This document shows positions 51,608 to 60,879 of a stretch of DNA of 64,000 nucleotides, one piece after another. The stretch's first letter is position 1, and every line of letters begins with the position of its first letter. Source of the stretch: Natronomonas marina (GTDB lineage Archaea; Halobacteriota; Halobacteria; Halobacteriales; Haloarculaceae); contig NZ_CP101154.1 in assembly GCF_024298905.1 (NCBI RefSeq), positions 2,852,001-2,916,000 of the forward strand. Direction: 5' to 3'. The notes under the pieces are model-generated. The model was not told the DNA's origin and searched no databases. It saw nothing but the letters and a program-made list of their open reading frames with translations. Made by a program: the position numbers and the translations under genes.

Positions 51608-53728
51608 TCATACCTCCCCGAGACGGGTGACCGCGTGGCGGTCCGTCTCGGCCTCCGTCCGCGAGAGCGCGTAGTTGTAGTACCTGTCCACCGACATCTC
51701 GAACCCGTCCGGCACGAACACCGTCGTCGTGTCCTCCTCGATGATCGCGGGCCCGACGACCGACGATCCAGGGGGGACCGCACCGGGATCGTACACGTCG
51801 ACCTCCCGCCGATCACGCTCGAAGGGGAGGTACACCTCGCGCGAACGGGAGGGAGGTGGGCTCTCTCCGCCGGTCAGTTCCTGTTCTTTCAGCGACCGCT
51901 TGGAGACGGTGCTGGTGCCGGTGACCCGCACCCCGCGCAACACTATCGGCGACTCCACCCACGCCGTTCCCGGGCCGTACTCCTCCTCGTAGAGGTCCGG
52001 GAACCGCGACTGGATGTCCTCCATGTCCGCCTCGGTCAGGTCGCCGTCGGGGAGCGTCACCGGATAGTCGAACAGCTGTCCCTTGAACTTGAACCGTCCC
52101 TGCCGTTCGATCTCTATCTCGTCCTCCTCGAACCCGGCCGCCGTGAGCCGGTCGCGGATCCGGGTCTCGGTTTCCTCGAGCGCCTCGTTGACCCGGTCGA
52201 CCGGCTCGCCCGGGTTCCAGAACAGCGACTCGCTGTAGGTACGCATGTCGTCGGCCTGGAGGAGCCCGTAGGCGGAAAAGATGGACGCGGTGTTGGGGAT
52301 GACGATCTCGTCGATCCCCAGCGTCGAGCAGATGTCCGCCGCGAACATCGGCAGCGCACCGCCGTAGGAGAACATCGTGAACCCGGTCGGGTCACGGCCC
52401 TCCTGGACGGTGACGCTCCGGACGGCGTTGCTCATGGAGTTGATCGCTATACTGTAGATCGCGGCAGCGGCGTCCTCGACGCTCCGACCGAGCGGTTCGG
52501 CCACGTTCTCCCGGAGCGCGCTCTCGGCGGCCTCGACGTCCAGCTGGCGGCGGCCACCGAGGAACGCGTTCGGGCGGATCAACCCGAGCACCAGCGCCGC
52601 ATCGGTCAGCGTCGGGTCCGTTCCCCCCTGGCCGTAGCAGGCCGGGCCGGGATCGGCGCCGACGCTCATCGGACCGATCTGCGGCGCGCCTCGCTCGTCG
52701 ACCCAGGCGATAGAGCCGCCCCCGGCGCCGATGGTGTGGGTGTCGACTTTCATTATCCCGGTCTGTATCTCGCGAACGACCTCCATCTGCTCGGTGATCG
52801 GCAACTCGTCGTCCTCGATGATCGAACACTCGAAGCTCGTTCCGCCCATGTCGGCTGCGATGACGTTCTCGACGTCCAACTGCCGCCCGAGTTCGCGCGA
52901 TCCGATCACTCCTCCGACCGGGCCCGAGTCCGTGAGCTGGATCGGGGTCTCCTTGGCCTCCGCCGGCGTCGTACTCCCGCCGGCGGCCTGCATGAGCGAG
53001 ATGACCGACGTGTCGAGCCCCATCTCCCCGAGTTCCCGTTCCATCTCGTCGACGTATTCGGCGACGTCCGGCGCCGTGTACGCGTTGAGCGCCGTGGCCA
53101 CCATCCGTTCGTACTCCTGGACCTTCGGGTAGACGTCCGCCGACGCGGTCACGTACAGGTCCGGATAGAGGTCCTCGATCAGTTCCTTCGTTCGGACCTC
53201 GTGGTCCGGGTTCTGGAAGCTCCAGAGGTAACATGTGGCGATCGCCTCAACCCCCTCGTTCTCGACGAGATCGCGCGCCGCTTCTTCGACCGCCTCCTCG
53301 TCGAGTTCGACCACGACGTTCCCCTCGTAGTCGACCCGTTCCGGAATCCCCCTGATGCAGTTCCGGGAGACGATGTCCGGAACGTTCACCTGTTCGATCG
53401 GGTCACGTTCCGGACCCCGCGGGGAGCGTGCGATCCTGAGTGTGTCGCGGAACCCCGCCGTGGTCAACAGCCCGACGTTCGCCCCGTCGAGTTCGACGAT
53501 GTCGTTGGTGACGATCGTGGTGCCGTTGACGAAGCGCTCGGTGTCGGCCAGCAGTTCGCCCGGCGGTATCCCGACCTCGTCGGCGACGCCGAGAACGGCG
53601 TTTCTCACCCCCTCGACCAGGTTCTCGGGCACCGTGTCCGTTTTGTGCTGCCACTCTACTCCGTTTTCGTCGAGTACGATGATGTCGGTGAACGTCCCAC
53701 CGATGTCGCAACCGATTCTGTATGGCAT
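51608..53728 (-). CDS. hyuA: HyuA: hydantoinase/oxoprolinase family ATPase subunit (carboxylase type)
   Basis: A 706-residue HyuA. Phosphate loop YRIGCDIGGTFTDIIVL (residues 3-19), NGTTIVTNDIVELDGA, and the second site AADMGGTSFECSIIEDDE are intact, with IGAGGGSIAWVDERGAPQIGPMSVGADPGPACYG. The pairing with the gamma-fused HyuB suggests an ATP-dependent carboxylase of a ketone or a similar substrate. A minus-strand ttttaata at 53758-53765 lies about 34 nt upstream. The HyuB-gamma gene follows after 3 nt. Confidence 0.9.
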   Translation of the reverse strand: MPYRIGCDIGGTFTDIIVLDENGVEWQHKTDTVPENLVEGVRNAVLGVADEVGIPPGELLADTERFVNGTTIVTNDIVELDGANVGLLTTAGFRDTLRIARSPRGPERDPIEQVNVPDIVSRNCIRGIPERVDYEGNVVVELDEEAVEEAARDLVENEGVEAIATCYLWSFQNPDHEVRTKELIEDLYPDLYVTASADVYPKVQEYERMVATALNAYTAPDVAEYVDEMERELGEMGLDTSVISLMQAAGGSTTPAEAKETPIQLTDSGPVGGVIGSRELGRQLDVENVIAADMGGTSFECSIIEDDELPITEQMEVVREIQTGIMKVDTHTIGAGGGSIAWVDERGAPQIGPMSVGADPGPACYGQGGTDPTLTDAALVLGLIRPNAFLGGRRQLDVEAAESALRENVAEPLGRSVEDAAAAIYSIAINSMSNAVRSVTVQEGRDPTGFTMFSYGGALPMFAADICSTLGIDEIVIPNTASIFSAYGLLQADDMRTYSESLFWNPGEPVDRVNEALEETETRIRDRLTAAGFEEDEIEIERQGRFKFKGQLFDYPVTLPDGDLTEADMEDIQSRFPDLYEEEYGPGTAWVESPIVLRGVRVTGTSTVSKRSLKEQELTGGESPPPSRSREVYLPFERDRREVDVYDPGAVPPGSSVVGPAIIEEDTTTVFVPDGFEMSVDRYYNYALSRTEAETDRHAVTRLGEV
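51612..51617 (-). promoter_or_regulatory. Shine-Dalgarno of HyuB-gamma gene
   Basis: GGAGGT on the minus strand, 7 nt before ATG at 51604, inside the end of hyuA. Supports translation of the distal gene from a leadered message. Confidence 0.6.
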
Positions 53729-53757
53729 GCTATGACATGGCTAGATATATTCCTCTC

Positions 53758-53765
53758 TATTAAAA
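53758..53765 (-). promoter_or_regulatory. TATA element of hyuA-hyuB(gamma) operon
   Basis: ttttaata on the minus strand, about 34 nt before the ATG at 53728. A second AT-rich gaatatatc lies closer. Confidence 0.5.
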
Positions 53766-53821
53766 ATTACCACGCCGCGTCGCGGGCGGTTCCGGAGTAG
53801 TTTGCGGGCGTTCGTAACGAC

Positions 53822-54985
53822 CTACCGGACGACGCCGTCCTCACGGAGACGTGCGAGTTCGTCGTCGGTGTAGCCGGCCTCCCGGAGCACGTCGTCCGTG
53901 TGTTCGCCGTGTTCAGGTGCCGGCCCCTCGGCACCCGGGACACCCTCGGATCCCCGTACCGGCGATCCGACCCGTGGGGCTCCGTCCTCAACGACCATGT
54001 CCCTCGCGTCGATCTGGGGGTGCTCGAGGGCCTCCGAGACGGTGTTGACGGCCGCGAACATGGTCTCCTCGCCGCCGATCTCGGCTTCCCACTCGTCGCG
54101 GGTCTTCGCGGCGAACACCTCCTCGATCGCCTCGCGGACGGCCGCACGCTCGTCGGCCGACTCGGACATGTGCTTGTCGAGGAGGTCCTCGCGGCCGACG
54201 CGCTCGCAGAACTCCTTCCAGAACTTCGGCTCCAGCGCCGCCAGCGTCACGTACCGTCCGTCCGCCGTCTCGTAGACGCCGTAACAGGGATACTTCCCCG
54301 TCAGTCGCGTCTCGCCCGGCGCCACGTCCCGACCAGCCAGTACCTCCGGCGCCAGCGCCTGCGAGAACGAGACCACGGCGTCGGTCATCGAGACGTCGAT
54401 GTACTCGCCGCCGGTACCGCCCAGTTCTCGGGACACGACGCCGCTGATCATCGAGAACGCGGCGAACAGCCCGCCGCTCATGTCGCCGACGGGGATTCCC
54501 GGGATCCGGGGCTTTTCGTCGCGGTCGCGGCGCGTCATATCCAACAGCCCGGCCGTCGCCGCGTAGTTCAGGTCGTGGCCGACCCGGTCGCGGTACGGCC
54601 CGTTCTGTCCGTACCCCGACAGCGAACAGTAGACGATCTCGTCGTTGTACTCTTGGACCGCCTCGTAGTCGACGCCCAGCCGTTCGACGACGCCGGGTCG
54701 GAACTGTTCGAAGACCACGTCCGCGTCCTCGACCAGTTCGAAGAACACCTCCCGTCCGTCCTCCGAACTCAGATCCAGGCTGACGCTTCGTTTGCCACGG
54801 TTGATCGCGTCGTAAATGAGGCCGAACCCCTCGTCGGTCGTCGGCGGGGTGTGACGGGCGTAATCACCCATCTCGGTGTCCTCGATCTTTATGACGTCGG
54901 CCCCGGCCTCGGCCAGCAGGTGCGTGGCGTACGGTCCCGGGAGCAGTCGGCTGAGGTCGAGTACGCGGACGTTGTCCAGGCGCAT
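53822..54985 (-). CDS. CaiB/BaiF family protein, alpha-methylacyl-CoA racemase-like
   Basis: A 387-residue class III CoA-transferase fold protein. GHDLNYAATAGLLD holds His137 and Asp138 and PVGDMSGG Asp168, the arrangement of AMACR/MCR racemases (catalytic His and Asp). The opening LDNVRVLDLSRLLPGPYATHLLAEAGADVIKIED is normal. It would interconvert R and S forms of 2-methylacyl-CoAs. A minus-strand actttattag box at 55007-55016 is 28 nt upstream. Confidence 0.86.
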   Translation of the reverse strand: MRLDNVRVLDLSRLLPGPYATHLLAEAGADVIKIEDTEMGDYARHTPPTTDEGFGLIYDAINRGKRSVSLDLSSEDGREVFFELVEDADVVFEQFRPGVVERLGVDYEAVQEYNDEIVYCSLSGYGQNGPYRDRVGHDLNYAATAGLLDMTRRDRDEKPRIPGIPVGDMSGGLFAAFSMISGVVSRELGGTGGEYIDVSMTDAVVSFSQALAPEVLAGRDVAPGETRLTGKYPCYGVYETADGRYVTLAALEPKFWKEFCERVGREDLLDKHMSESADERAAVREAIEEVFAAKTRDEWEAEIGGEETMFAAVNTVSEALEHPQIDARDMVVEDGAPRVGSPVRGSEGVPGAEGPAPEHGEHTDDVLREAGYTDDELARLREDGVVR

Positions 54986-55008
54986 ACACGCAATTCCGGA
55001 TACGGATC

Positions 55009-55016
55009 TAATAAAG
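55009..55016 (-). promoter_or_regulatory. TATA element of racemase-like gene
   Basis: ctttatta on the minus strand, 28 nt before the ATG at 54985. Confidence 0.6.
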
Positions 55017-55056
55017 TCACCGTCGTTCGGGGGCGACAGTGCGCCCGGTTCGTCGG

Positions 55057-55896
55057 TCAGACGAGTTCGTCGACGACGGCCCCCAGTCGGTCGCTCCGTT
55101 GGTATTCGGCCGGGAGGTCCAGCGGCGAGATGCTGATCCGGCCTTCGGCGACCGCCCGGAGGTCCGACCCCGGCGGGTCGACCTGGTCGCCGTATCCGAA
55201 CCGTTCGAGGCTATCGAACCGGAGCCGGAACTCGCCGTCGGTCACCTCCGCGTCCATGCCGTACTTCGGCGTCGGTCGGGTCATCTCAATGGACTTAATC
55301 GGCCGATCCGGTCGTGGACTGTTCACGTTCAGGTAGTCGATCTCCTCGAAGGCGCCCGCATCCAGCGTCCGTTCCACGAGGTCGGCCACGACCCGGGCGG
55401 CCCGCTCGAAGGTCTCTTCGGTGATCGTTCGATCGTAGTTGATGGTGTTGACCGACGTGGCCACGGCCGGAACGCCCGCGTAGGCGGCCTCCATGGCGGC
55501 ACTCGTCGTTCCCGACCGCGAGAGGGTGTCGTGGCCGACGTTCGGGCCCGGATTACAGCCCGCGACGACGACGTCCGGCGGTTCGTCGAGCGCGTGGATG
55601 CCGAGCATTACACAGTCACAGGGCGTCCCGTCGACGGCGTACCCGAGGTCGTGTTCTCGGTGCGGGACCGTACACGAAAACCGGCCTGTGGTGACGTCCA
55701 CGCCGTTTTCGCCTCGTTCCTGGTGTCCCCTCCCCCGGCCGACCGAGACCGCCCGGCCGATCCCGCTTTGCCCGGTCGCGGGTGCGACGACGGTGACGTC
55801 CCCGAGCGACGAGAGCGCCTCGTAGAGCGCAACGAGTCCCGGACTCTCGATTCCGTCGTCGTTCGTCAGCACGATCTGCAGGCCTTCGTTGGTCAT
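55057..55896 (-). CDS. surE: SurE 5'/3'-nucleotidase
   Basis: A 279-residue SurE survival protein, a metal-dependent nucleoside monophosphate phosphatase. The catalytic LTNDDGIESPG (10-20), VDGTPCDCVMLGIHAL and the NPGPNVGHDTLSRSGTTSAAMEA segment with metal-site Asn/Ser are all present. It is not obviously related to the surrounding catabolic genes. A gatttataac box at 55930-55939 is about 39 nt upstream, giving a short leader. Confidence 0.93.
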   Translation of the reverse strand: MTNEGLQIVLTNDDGIESPGLVALYEALSSLGDVTVVAPATGQSGIGRAVSVGRGRGHQERGENGVDVTTGRFSCTVPHREHDLGYAVDGTPCDCVMLGIHALDEPPDVVVAGCNPGPNVGHDTLSRSGTTSAAMEAAYAGVPAVATSVNTINYDRTITEETFERAARVVADLVERTLDAGAFEEIDYLNVNSPRPDRPIKSIEMTRPTPKYGMDAEVTDGEFRLRFDSLERFGYGDQVDPPGSDLRAVAEGRISISPLDLPAEYQRSDRLGAVVDELV

Positions 55897-56040
55897 TCTT
55901 TCCGTCCGTCTTCCGATAGCGACAGGCGGGTTATAAATCTACACCGGATACCGACACTCCTCGTCGGCTTCACGCCGTCTCGAAGCCACCGTCGGCGCGC
56001 TCGGATCGGCTGCGCTCCGGGCCGAAAGCCGGGGACCAAA

Positions 56041-56050
56041 CGTTTTATTG
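56041..56050 (+). promoter_or_regulatory. TATA element upstream of thiolase operon
   Basis: cgttttattg, centred about 28 nt before ATG 56074 of a short upstream ORF. Confidence 0.5.
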
Positions 56051-56073
56051 TCGTCGGGAGCCGGTTCAGATAC

Positions 56074-56127
56074 ATGGTATCGCATGACAAACTCCTCACT
56101 GAAGGAGCACGACCACGATGGTCCTGA
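56074..56127 (+). CDS. Leaderless short upstream ORF (17 codons)
   Basis: Reads MVSHDKLLTEGARPRWS and ends at TGA 56125-56127, overlapping the start of the HMG-CoA-synthase-like gene at 56118 in another frame. Predicted transcript start matches its ATG. No known function; may be chance. Confidence 0.35.
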   Translation: MVSHDKLLTEGARPRWS

Positions 56128-57122
56128 TCGACGGATACGGGGGGTACGTCCCGCTGTATCGCATCGAGCGCGACGAGATTTACTCCCAGTACGGTGGCTC
56201 GGGATCCGGCGAGAGCGCCGTCCCCGGCCACGACGAGAACCACGTCACGATGGCCAGCGAGGCGGCCGGGGTCGCGCTGGATCGAGCCGGCGTGAGCGCC
56301 GAGGATCTCGGTGCCGTCTGTACGGCGAGTATCACCGACCCGTTCGCGGAACACGGCATCGCCGCCAATGTGGCGTTTCGGCTCGGTGCCCCGCAGTCCG
56401 TTCGGACCGGCGACTTCCGGTCGACGGGACGGGCTGCGACGGACGCGCTGTGTTTCGCCCGACAGTTCGTCGCCGCGACCGACGAGCCGGCACTCGTCGT
56501 CGGCGTCGACGTCATGCCCGCCGAACCGGACAGCGAGGACGAACCGTACGCGGGTGCGGGCGCCGGGGCAGTCGTGTTGCGGACCGATGCGGACGATCCG
56601 GGCGGTCGGATCGACGCCGTCGGGCAGAGCACCACCGGATTCGTCGAACGGCACCGGCTCCACGACGAACCCGCCGTTCACGGCGACGGCGCCTTCGAGG
56701 GCGAGTACGGCTTCGGCGAGGCCATAGAGTCGGCCACCGGGTCGGCACTCGCCGAGACCGACGTCGAGTTCGATCACGCCATCGTTACGGCGTCCGACCA
56801 CAGGATGGCGCGCGGCGCCGTCGAGTCGGTGCCGGGAGAGGTGTCCATGGTTTCGACGTTCGACGACGTGGGCTACGCCGGGACGGCATCGTTCTTCCTC
56901 GATCTGGCGTCGTTACTCGAGACCGCATCAGCCGGTGACGGCGCCGTCGCGGCGGCCTACGGCGCCGGCGGTGCGGACGTGGTCGTACTCGAAACCGACG
57001 ACGGCGTCGGAGCCGAGGGATCGACCGTCGCCGCCCAGATCGATGCCAAGGAGTACGTCTCCTACGGGAAGCATCTGCAGTACCGCGAACGGACCGAATA
57101 CCAGGGAGCATCAGGAGTATGA
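56118..57122 (+). CDS. HMG-CoA-synthase-like protein lacking catalytic residues
   Basis: A 334-residue thiolase-fold protein aligned by eye to archaeal HMG-CoA synthase: GYGGYVPLYRIERDEI, VPGHDENHVTMASEAAG, then the active-site loop GDFRSTGRAATDAL where HMGCS has DFEFACKAGTEAM. Gly104 occupies the catalytic Cys position, and the catalytic His (HQPN) is replaced (VTASDHRMARGA). So it looks like a pseudo-enzyme, perhaps a structural subunit. AAGGAG (56102-56107) precedes its ATG; ATGA overlap (57119-57122) couples it to the DUF35 gene. Confidence 0.75.
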   Translation: MVLIDGYGGYVPLYRIERDEIYSQYGGSGSGESAVPGHDENHVTMASEAAGVALDRAGVSAEDLGAVCTASITDPFAEHGIAANVAFRLGAPQSVRTGDFRSTGRAATDALCFARQFVAATDEPALVVGVDVMPAEPDSEDEPYAGAGAGAVVLRTDADDPGGRIDAVGQSTTGFVERHRLHDEPAVHGDGAFEGEYGFGEAIESATGSALAETDVEFDHAIVTASDHRMARGAVESVPGEVSMVSTFDDVGYAGTASFFLDLASLLETASAGDGAVAAAYGAGGADVVVLETDDGVGAEGSTVAAQIDAKEYVSYGKHLQYRERTEYQGASGV

Positions 57123-57535
57123 GCGGACCACGCTACCGACGGACGAGAGAACAGGACCAGCGCCTCGTGGCGTTCGAGTGCCAGGAATGCGGCTGGGTAT
57201 CGTACCCCGAGGAGAAACGAACGTGCAAGAAGTGCGCGGCGGCACCGGCGACCTACGAGCGCGTGCAACTACAGGAGCAGGGCGAGGTGCTGTCCTTCGT
57301 CGAACAGGTGTACCTCCCCGACGACTTCGAGTCGCCGCAGTTGCTCGGGATGATCGACATCCCGCAGGTGGGTGACGGGGAGCCCGCCCGGGTCTACGGG
57401 CTGTTCACCGAGACCGAGCGAGAAGAGATCGAGGTCGGCAGCCAGGTCGACGCACGCTTCCGGGAGCTGTTCGACGACGGTGACCGTCCGATCAACTCCT
57501 TCAAGTTCAGCGTTCCGCGGGAGGAGAAAGCATGA
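57119..57535 (+). CDS. DUF35 OB-fold/zinc-ribbon protein
   Basis: A 138-residue DUF35 protein: zinc ribbon CQECGWVSYPEEKRTCKKC (Cys21, Cys24, Cys36, Cys39) followed by an OB domain with a PRVYGLFTETE-like region. In methanogens a DUF35 subunit scaffolds thiolase and HMG-CoA synthase so that acetoacetyl-CoA is passed directly. It overlaps both neighbours by 4 nt. Confidence 0.88.
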   Translation: MSGPRYRRTREQDQRLVAFECQECGWVSYPEEKRTCKKCAAAPATYERVQLQEQGEVLSFVEQVYLPDDFESPQLLGMIDIPQVGDGEPARVYGLFTETEREEIEVGSQVDARFRELFDDGDRPINSFKFSVPREEKA

Positions 57536-58695
57536 CACGGGACGCCTACGTGGTCGGGGCGGGCATGGTCGACTTCGGGACGCGCTACGGGGACTCCTTC
57601 GACGACCTCCTCGAGGAAGCGTACCTCTCGCTGCTGGACGACGTGGACAAGGGCGTCGATCCGAGAGCGGACATCGACGCGATCTGGTACGGGAGCGTCG
57701 ACCTGGCCGAGGAGGGCCACTCCGGGGCCACCGTCGGGCACGCGACCGGACTGTTCGAGAAGCCCGCCACGCAGGTTGTCAACGCGTGTGCGACCGGAAG
57801 CGACTCGTTCCGGAACGCCACGATCGCGGTCGAGGGCGGCCGGGCGGACGTCGCGCTGGTGATCGGCGGCGAGAAGATGACGGACGACACGGGCGGCCTC
57901 ATCGAACTCGCCGCGGAGGAGCGCGTCTGGCGCGGCCGCGGCGTGACGATGCCCGCCTTCTTCGGGATGCGAGCGACCCGGCACATGGAGGAGTACGGGA
58001 CCACCCGCGAGCAGATCTCGGAGGTCAGCGTCAAGAACCACGCAAACGGGGCGAAGTACCCGCACGCCCACTACCAGTTCGAGTGCTCCGTCGACGACGT
58101 CGAGAACTCGCCGACCGTCAGCTACCCGCTGAACCTCTACGACTGCTGTCCGATAACCGACGGCGCCAGCGCCGTACTGGTCGTCAGCGAGGATCGGGTC
58201 GACGAGTTCACCGACGACCCCGTTCGCGTCGCCGCGACCAGCCTCTCGACCGACTCCTTCCAGCGGGCCGGGGACACGGCGCTGACGCACTTCCCCGCGA
58301 CCCGGAACGCCTCCAGCGGCGCCTACGAGTCCGCGGGGATCAGCCCCGAGGACGTCGACGTCGCCGAGGTCCACGACTGCTTCTCGATCGCCGAGCTGAT
58401 CACCTACGAGGACCTCGGGTTCTGCAAGGAAGGCGAGGGCGGCCAGTTCGCCGCCGAGGGCAAGAGCCGCCTCGACGGCGAGGTGGCGGTCAATCCCAGC
58501 GGCGGCCTGCTGTCGAAGGGCCACCCCATCGGGGCCACGGGCGTCGCACAGATCTCCGAGATCTACGAACAGCTCCGCGGGGAGGCCGGCGACATCCAGG
58601 TGGATGACGCGGAGGTCGGCCTCCAGCACAACCTCGGGATCGGGCGCAACTCGACCGGCTCGGTCAGCTGTGTGACGGTCCTCGAGCGGCCCTGA
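57532..58695 (+). CDS. Thiolase (SCP-x/acetyl-CoA acetyltransferase-like)
   Basis: A 387-residue thiolase with Cys86 in VVNACATGSDSF, His281 in VHDCFSIAE and His331 in GHPIGATG, all active-site residues intact. The AEVHDCF and SKGHPIGATG wording fits the SCP-x/lipid-transfer thiolase group, which splits 2-methyl-3-oxoacyl-CoAs. Overlaps the DUF35 gene (ATGA 57532-57535). Confidence 0.88.
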   Translation: MTRDAYVVGAGMVDFGTRYGDSFDDLLEEAYLSLLDDVDKGVDPRADIDAIWYGSVDLAEEGHSGATVGHATGLFEKPATQVVNACATGSDSFRNATIAVEGGRADVALVIGGEKMTDDTGGLIELAAEERVWRGRGVTMPAFFGMRATRHMEEYGTTREQISEVSVKNHANGAKYPHAHYQFECSVDDVENSPTVSYPLNLYDCCPITDGASAVLVVSEDRVDEFTDDPVRVAATSLSTDSFQRAGDTALTHFPATRNASSGAYESAGISPEDVDVAEVHDCFSIAELITYEDLGFCKEGEGGQFAAEGKSRLDGEVAVNPSGGLLSKGHPIGATGVAQISEIYEQLRGEAGDIQVDDAEVGLQHNLGIGRNSTGSVSCVTVLERP

Positions 58696-58779
58696 CTCGG
58701 CTCGGTTCCTCTGGTCCTCTTTCATCGGTTCGAGTGCGCACCCGACGGTGGATCACGCCCCGCTCGAACCGGTCGGCTG

Positions 58780-59916
58780 CTACTGTTCGAGTATCCGATC
58801 GGCGATGACGTTCCGCTGTATCTCGCTGGTTCCCTCGCCGATGGTGAGGAGTTTGGCGTCCCGATAGTACCGCTCGACCGGGTACTCCTTCGTGTATCCG
58901 ACGCCGCCGTGGATCTGTACGGCCTCCGAACAGACCTCCTCGCAGACCTCGCTGGCGTACAGTTTCGCCATCGCTGCCGCCTGTCTCGTCGAGTCGTCGC
59001 GGTCGGCTCGTGCCGCCAGGTTCCTCGACAGCAGCCGGGCCGCCTCGATCTTCGTCGCCATGTCGGCGAGCTTGTGCCGGATCGCCTGGAACTCGCCGAT
59101 CGGCCGATCGAACTGCTCTCGCGTTCGGGCGTAGTCGCGGGCGGCCTCGTAGGCGGCCCTGGCGATCCCGACGCAGCGTGCGCTGACGTTTATCCGGCCG
59201 ACGACGAGCGCCTTCATCGCCTGGACGAACCCCTCGTTCACGTCACCGATGACGTTCTCCTCGGGAACGCGTAGCCCGTCGTAGTGGACGTCGAAGGAAC
59301 CGAGGCCGTTCAGCCCCATCGTCTCCCACTTCTGGCCGATCTCGAGCCCCTCGCTGTCCGTCTCGACGAAGAACGCCGTGATGTCGTGATACCGTTCGCC
59401 GTCGGGGTCGGTCTTGCCGAACGTGAGGAGGTAATCGGCGTTGTCGACGTTCGTTATCAGCCGCTTCGTGCCGTCGAGGACGTACTCGTCGCCCCGCTTT
59501 TCGGCCGTCGTCTCCATCGAGGCGTTGTCGCTACCGGCGTTCGGTTCCGTCAACCCGAACGCCCCGAGCGATTCGCCGGCAGCCATCGACGGGAGGACCC
59601 GCTCTTTCAGCGGATCGCGGCCGTACTGGTACAACATGTACGAGGAGATGACGTGTACGTTCAGCGCGCTGGCGACGGCGTGAAGGCCGCGGGCGAACTC
59701 CTCGACCGCCAGCGCGTAGCTCGTGAAATCCATGTCCGAGCCGCCGTACTCCTCCGGGAGGAGCATTCCGAGATACCCGAGGTCGGCCATCTCGTCGAGT
59801 ATCCCCAGCGGGGGCCGGTCCTCCCGGTCTATCTCCTCGGCTCTCGGAACGATGGTTTCGTCCGTGAACGTCTCGGCGGCGTCACGGACCCGTTCTTGCT
59901 CTTCGGACAGTTGCAT
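58780..59916 (-). CDS. Acyl-CoA dehydrogenase (EGT-type active site)
   Basis: A 378-residue acyl-CoA dehydrogenase with [32 protein letters not shown] and the catalytic Glu in [12 protein letters not shown]. The gene could start at GTG 59931, but a cccttagg element (59943-59950) is 30 nt before the ATG at 59916, so I chose that. Butyryl- or short-chain type is the nearest resemblance, uncertain. Confidence 0.88.
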   Translation of the reverse strand: MQLSEEQERVRDAAETFTDETIVPRAEEIDREDRPPLGILDEMADLGYLGMLLPEEYGGSDMDFTSYALAVEEFARGLHAVASALNVHVISSYMLYQYGRDPLKERVLPSMAAGESLGAFGLTEPNAGSDNASMETTAEKRGDEYVLDGTKRLITNVDNADYLLTFGKTDPDGERYHDITAFFVETDSEGLEIGQKWETMGLNGLGSFDVHYDGLRVPEENVIGDVNEGFVQAMKALVVGRINVSARCVGIARAAYEAARDYARTREQFDRPIGEFQAIRHKLADMATKIEAARLLSRNLAARADRDDSTRQAAAMAKLYASEVCEEVCSEAVQIHGGVGYTKEYPVERYYRDAKLLTIGEGTSEIQRNVIADRILEQ

Positions 59917-60025
59917 CGTGGGGAACGACACTGGAGTCCGACTCCTAAGGGTTTGCGGTCACTGAGGCCGGCTCCCGTTCGGGCGAGACGACCGTTCGAC
60001 GGGACGGCACCGGCCGAGGGTATCG

Positions 60026-60033
60026 TTTTATAA
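60026..60033 (+). promoter_or_regulatory. TATA element of SDR gene
   Basis: ttttataa, centred 28 nt before the ATG at 60058. Confidence 0.65.
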
Positions 60034-60057
60034 CCTTCTGCCCCGAGAGGTCCACCC

Positions 60058-60831
60058 ATGCGAACCGAAAGTACGGCAGAGAAGATCGACTTCGAGGGGC
60101 AGGTTGCGGCAGTTACGGGCGGCGCACGCGGTATCGGCAGGGGCGTCTGTGAGGCGTTCGCCGCGCTCGGTGGCGACGTCGCAGTCGTCGACATCGACGA
60201 GGGGAAGGCCGCCGAGACCGCCTCCGAGATCGGTACCGAGTACGGCGTCGAGGCGGCCGCCGTGGAGTGCAACGTCAAGGAGTACGAGCAGGCCGAAGCG
60301 ATGGTAGAGACGGTCCTCGAGGAACTGGGACGGCTGGACGTGCTCGTGAACAACGCGGGCGGTGGACTGACCGAACCGTTCGCCGAGACCGACCCGGCCG
60401 ACTGGGATCACGTAATCGACCTCTGTTACTACGGCACGCTGAACTGCAGCCACGCAGCGTTGCCACACATGACCGATCGGGGGTCGGGCGCCATCATCAA
60501 CTTCGCCAGCGACTCCTACAAGGGGAACGACCCCGGGCTCTCGATATACGGCGGCGTCAAGGCGGCGAACGTCTCGGCGACGAGTACGATCGCAAAGGAG
60601 GTGGGAGAACACGGCGTCCGTGTCAACTGCGTCTCCCCCGGGACGACCCGAACGCCGGCGACGGAAGACTGGCTCGACGAGTACGGCGATTCGGTCGTCG
60701 ACGCCTACGCCTTGGATCGGCTCGGCGAGCCCGAGGACATCGCCGACGCGGTCGTCTTCCTCGCCAGCGACGCCGCCGACTGGATCACCGGGCAGGTGCT
60801 GAGCGTCAACGGCGGCTACATCCGGGGCTGA
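60058..60831 (+). CDS. Short-chain dehydrogenase/reductase (SDR)
   Basis: A 257-residue classical SDR with TGGARGIG (20-27), NNAGGG, and the catalytic Ser in NFASDSYK with Tyr-Gly-Gly-Val-Lys (YGGVK). Resembles 3-oxoacyl-ACP or 3-hydroxyacyl-CoA reductases. It converges with the CoA-transferase gene. Confidence 0.88.
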   Translation: MRTESTAEKIDFEGQVAAVTGGARGIGRGVCEAFAALGGDVAVVDIDEGKAAETASEIGTEYGVEAAAVECNVKEYEQAEAMVETVLEELGRLDVLVNNAGGGLTEPFAETDPADWDHVIDLCYYGTLNCSHAALPHMTDRGSGAIINFASDSYKGNDPGLSIYGGVKAANVSATSTIAKEVGEHGVRVNCVSPGTTRTPATEDWLDEYGDSVVDAYALDRLGEPEDIADAVVFLASDAADWITGQVLSVNGGYIRG

Positions 60832-60879
60832 CGCTGACGTCGCCGGGGACGGTCCGACTCCCCGTGTCGCGTCCTCCGC

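Noticed and set aside
51341-53800. 819-codon plus-strand ORF antisense to hyuA
   Set aside because: Typical GC-rich shadow ORF; the sense HyuA motifs are unmistakable.
53900-55336. 478-codon plus-strand ORF over the racemase-like gene
   Set aside because: Shadow of the minus-strand CoA-transferase fold gene, with no own motifs.
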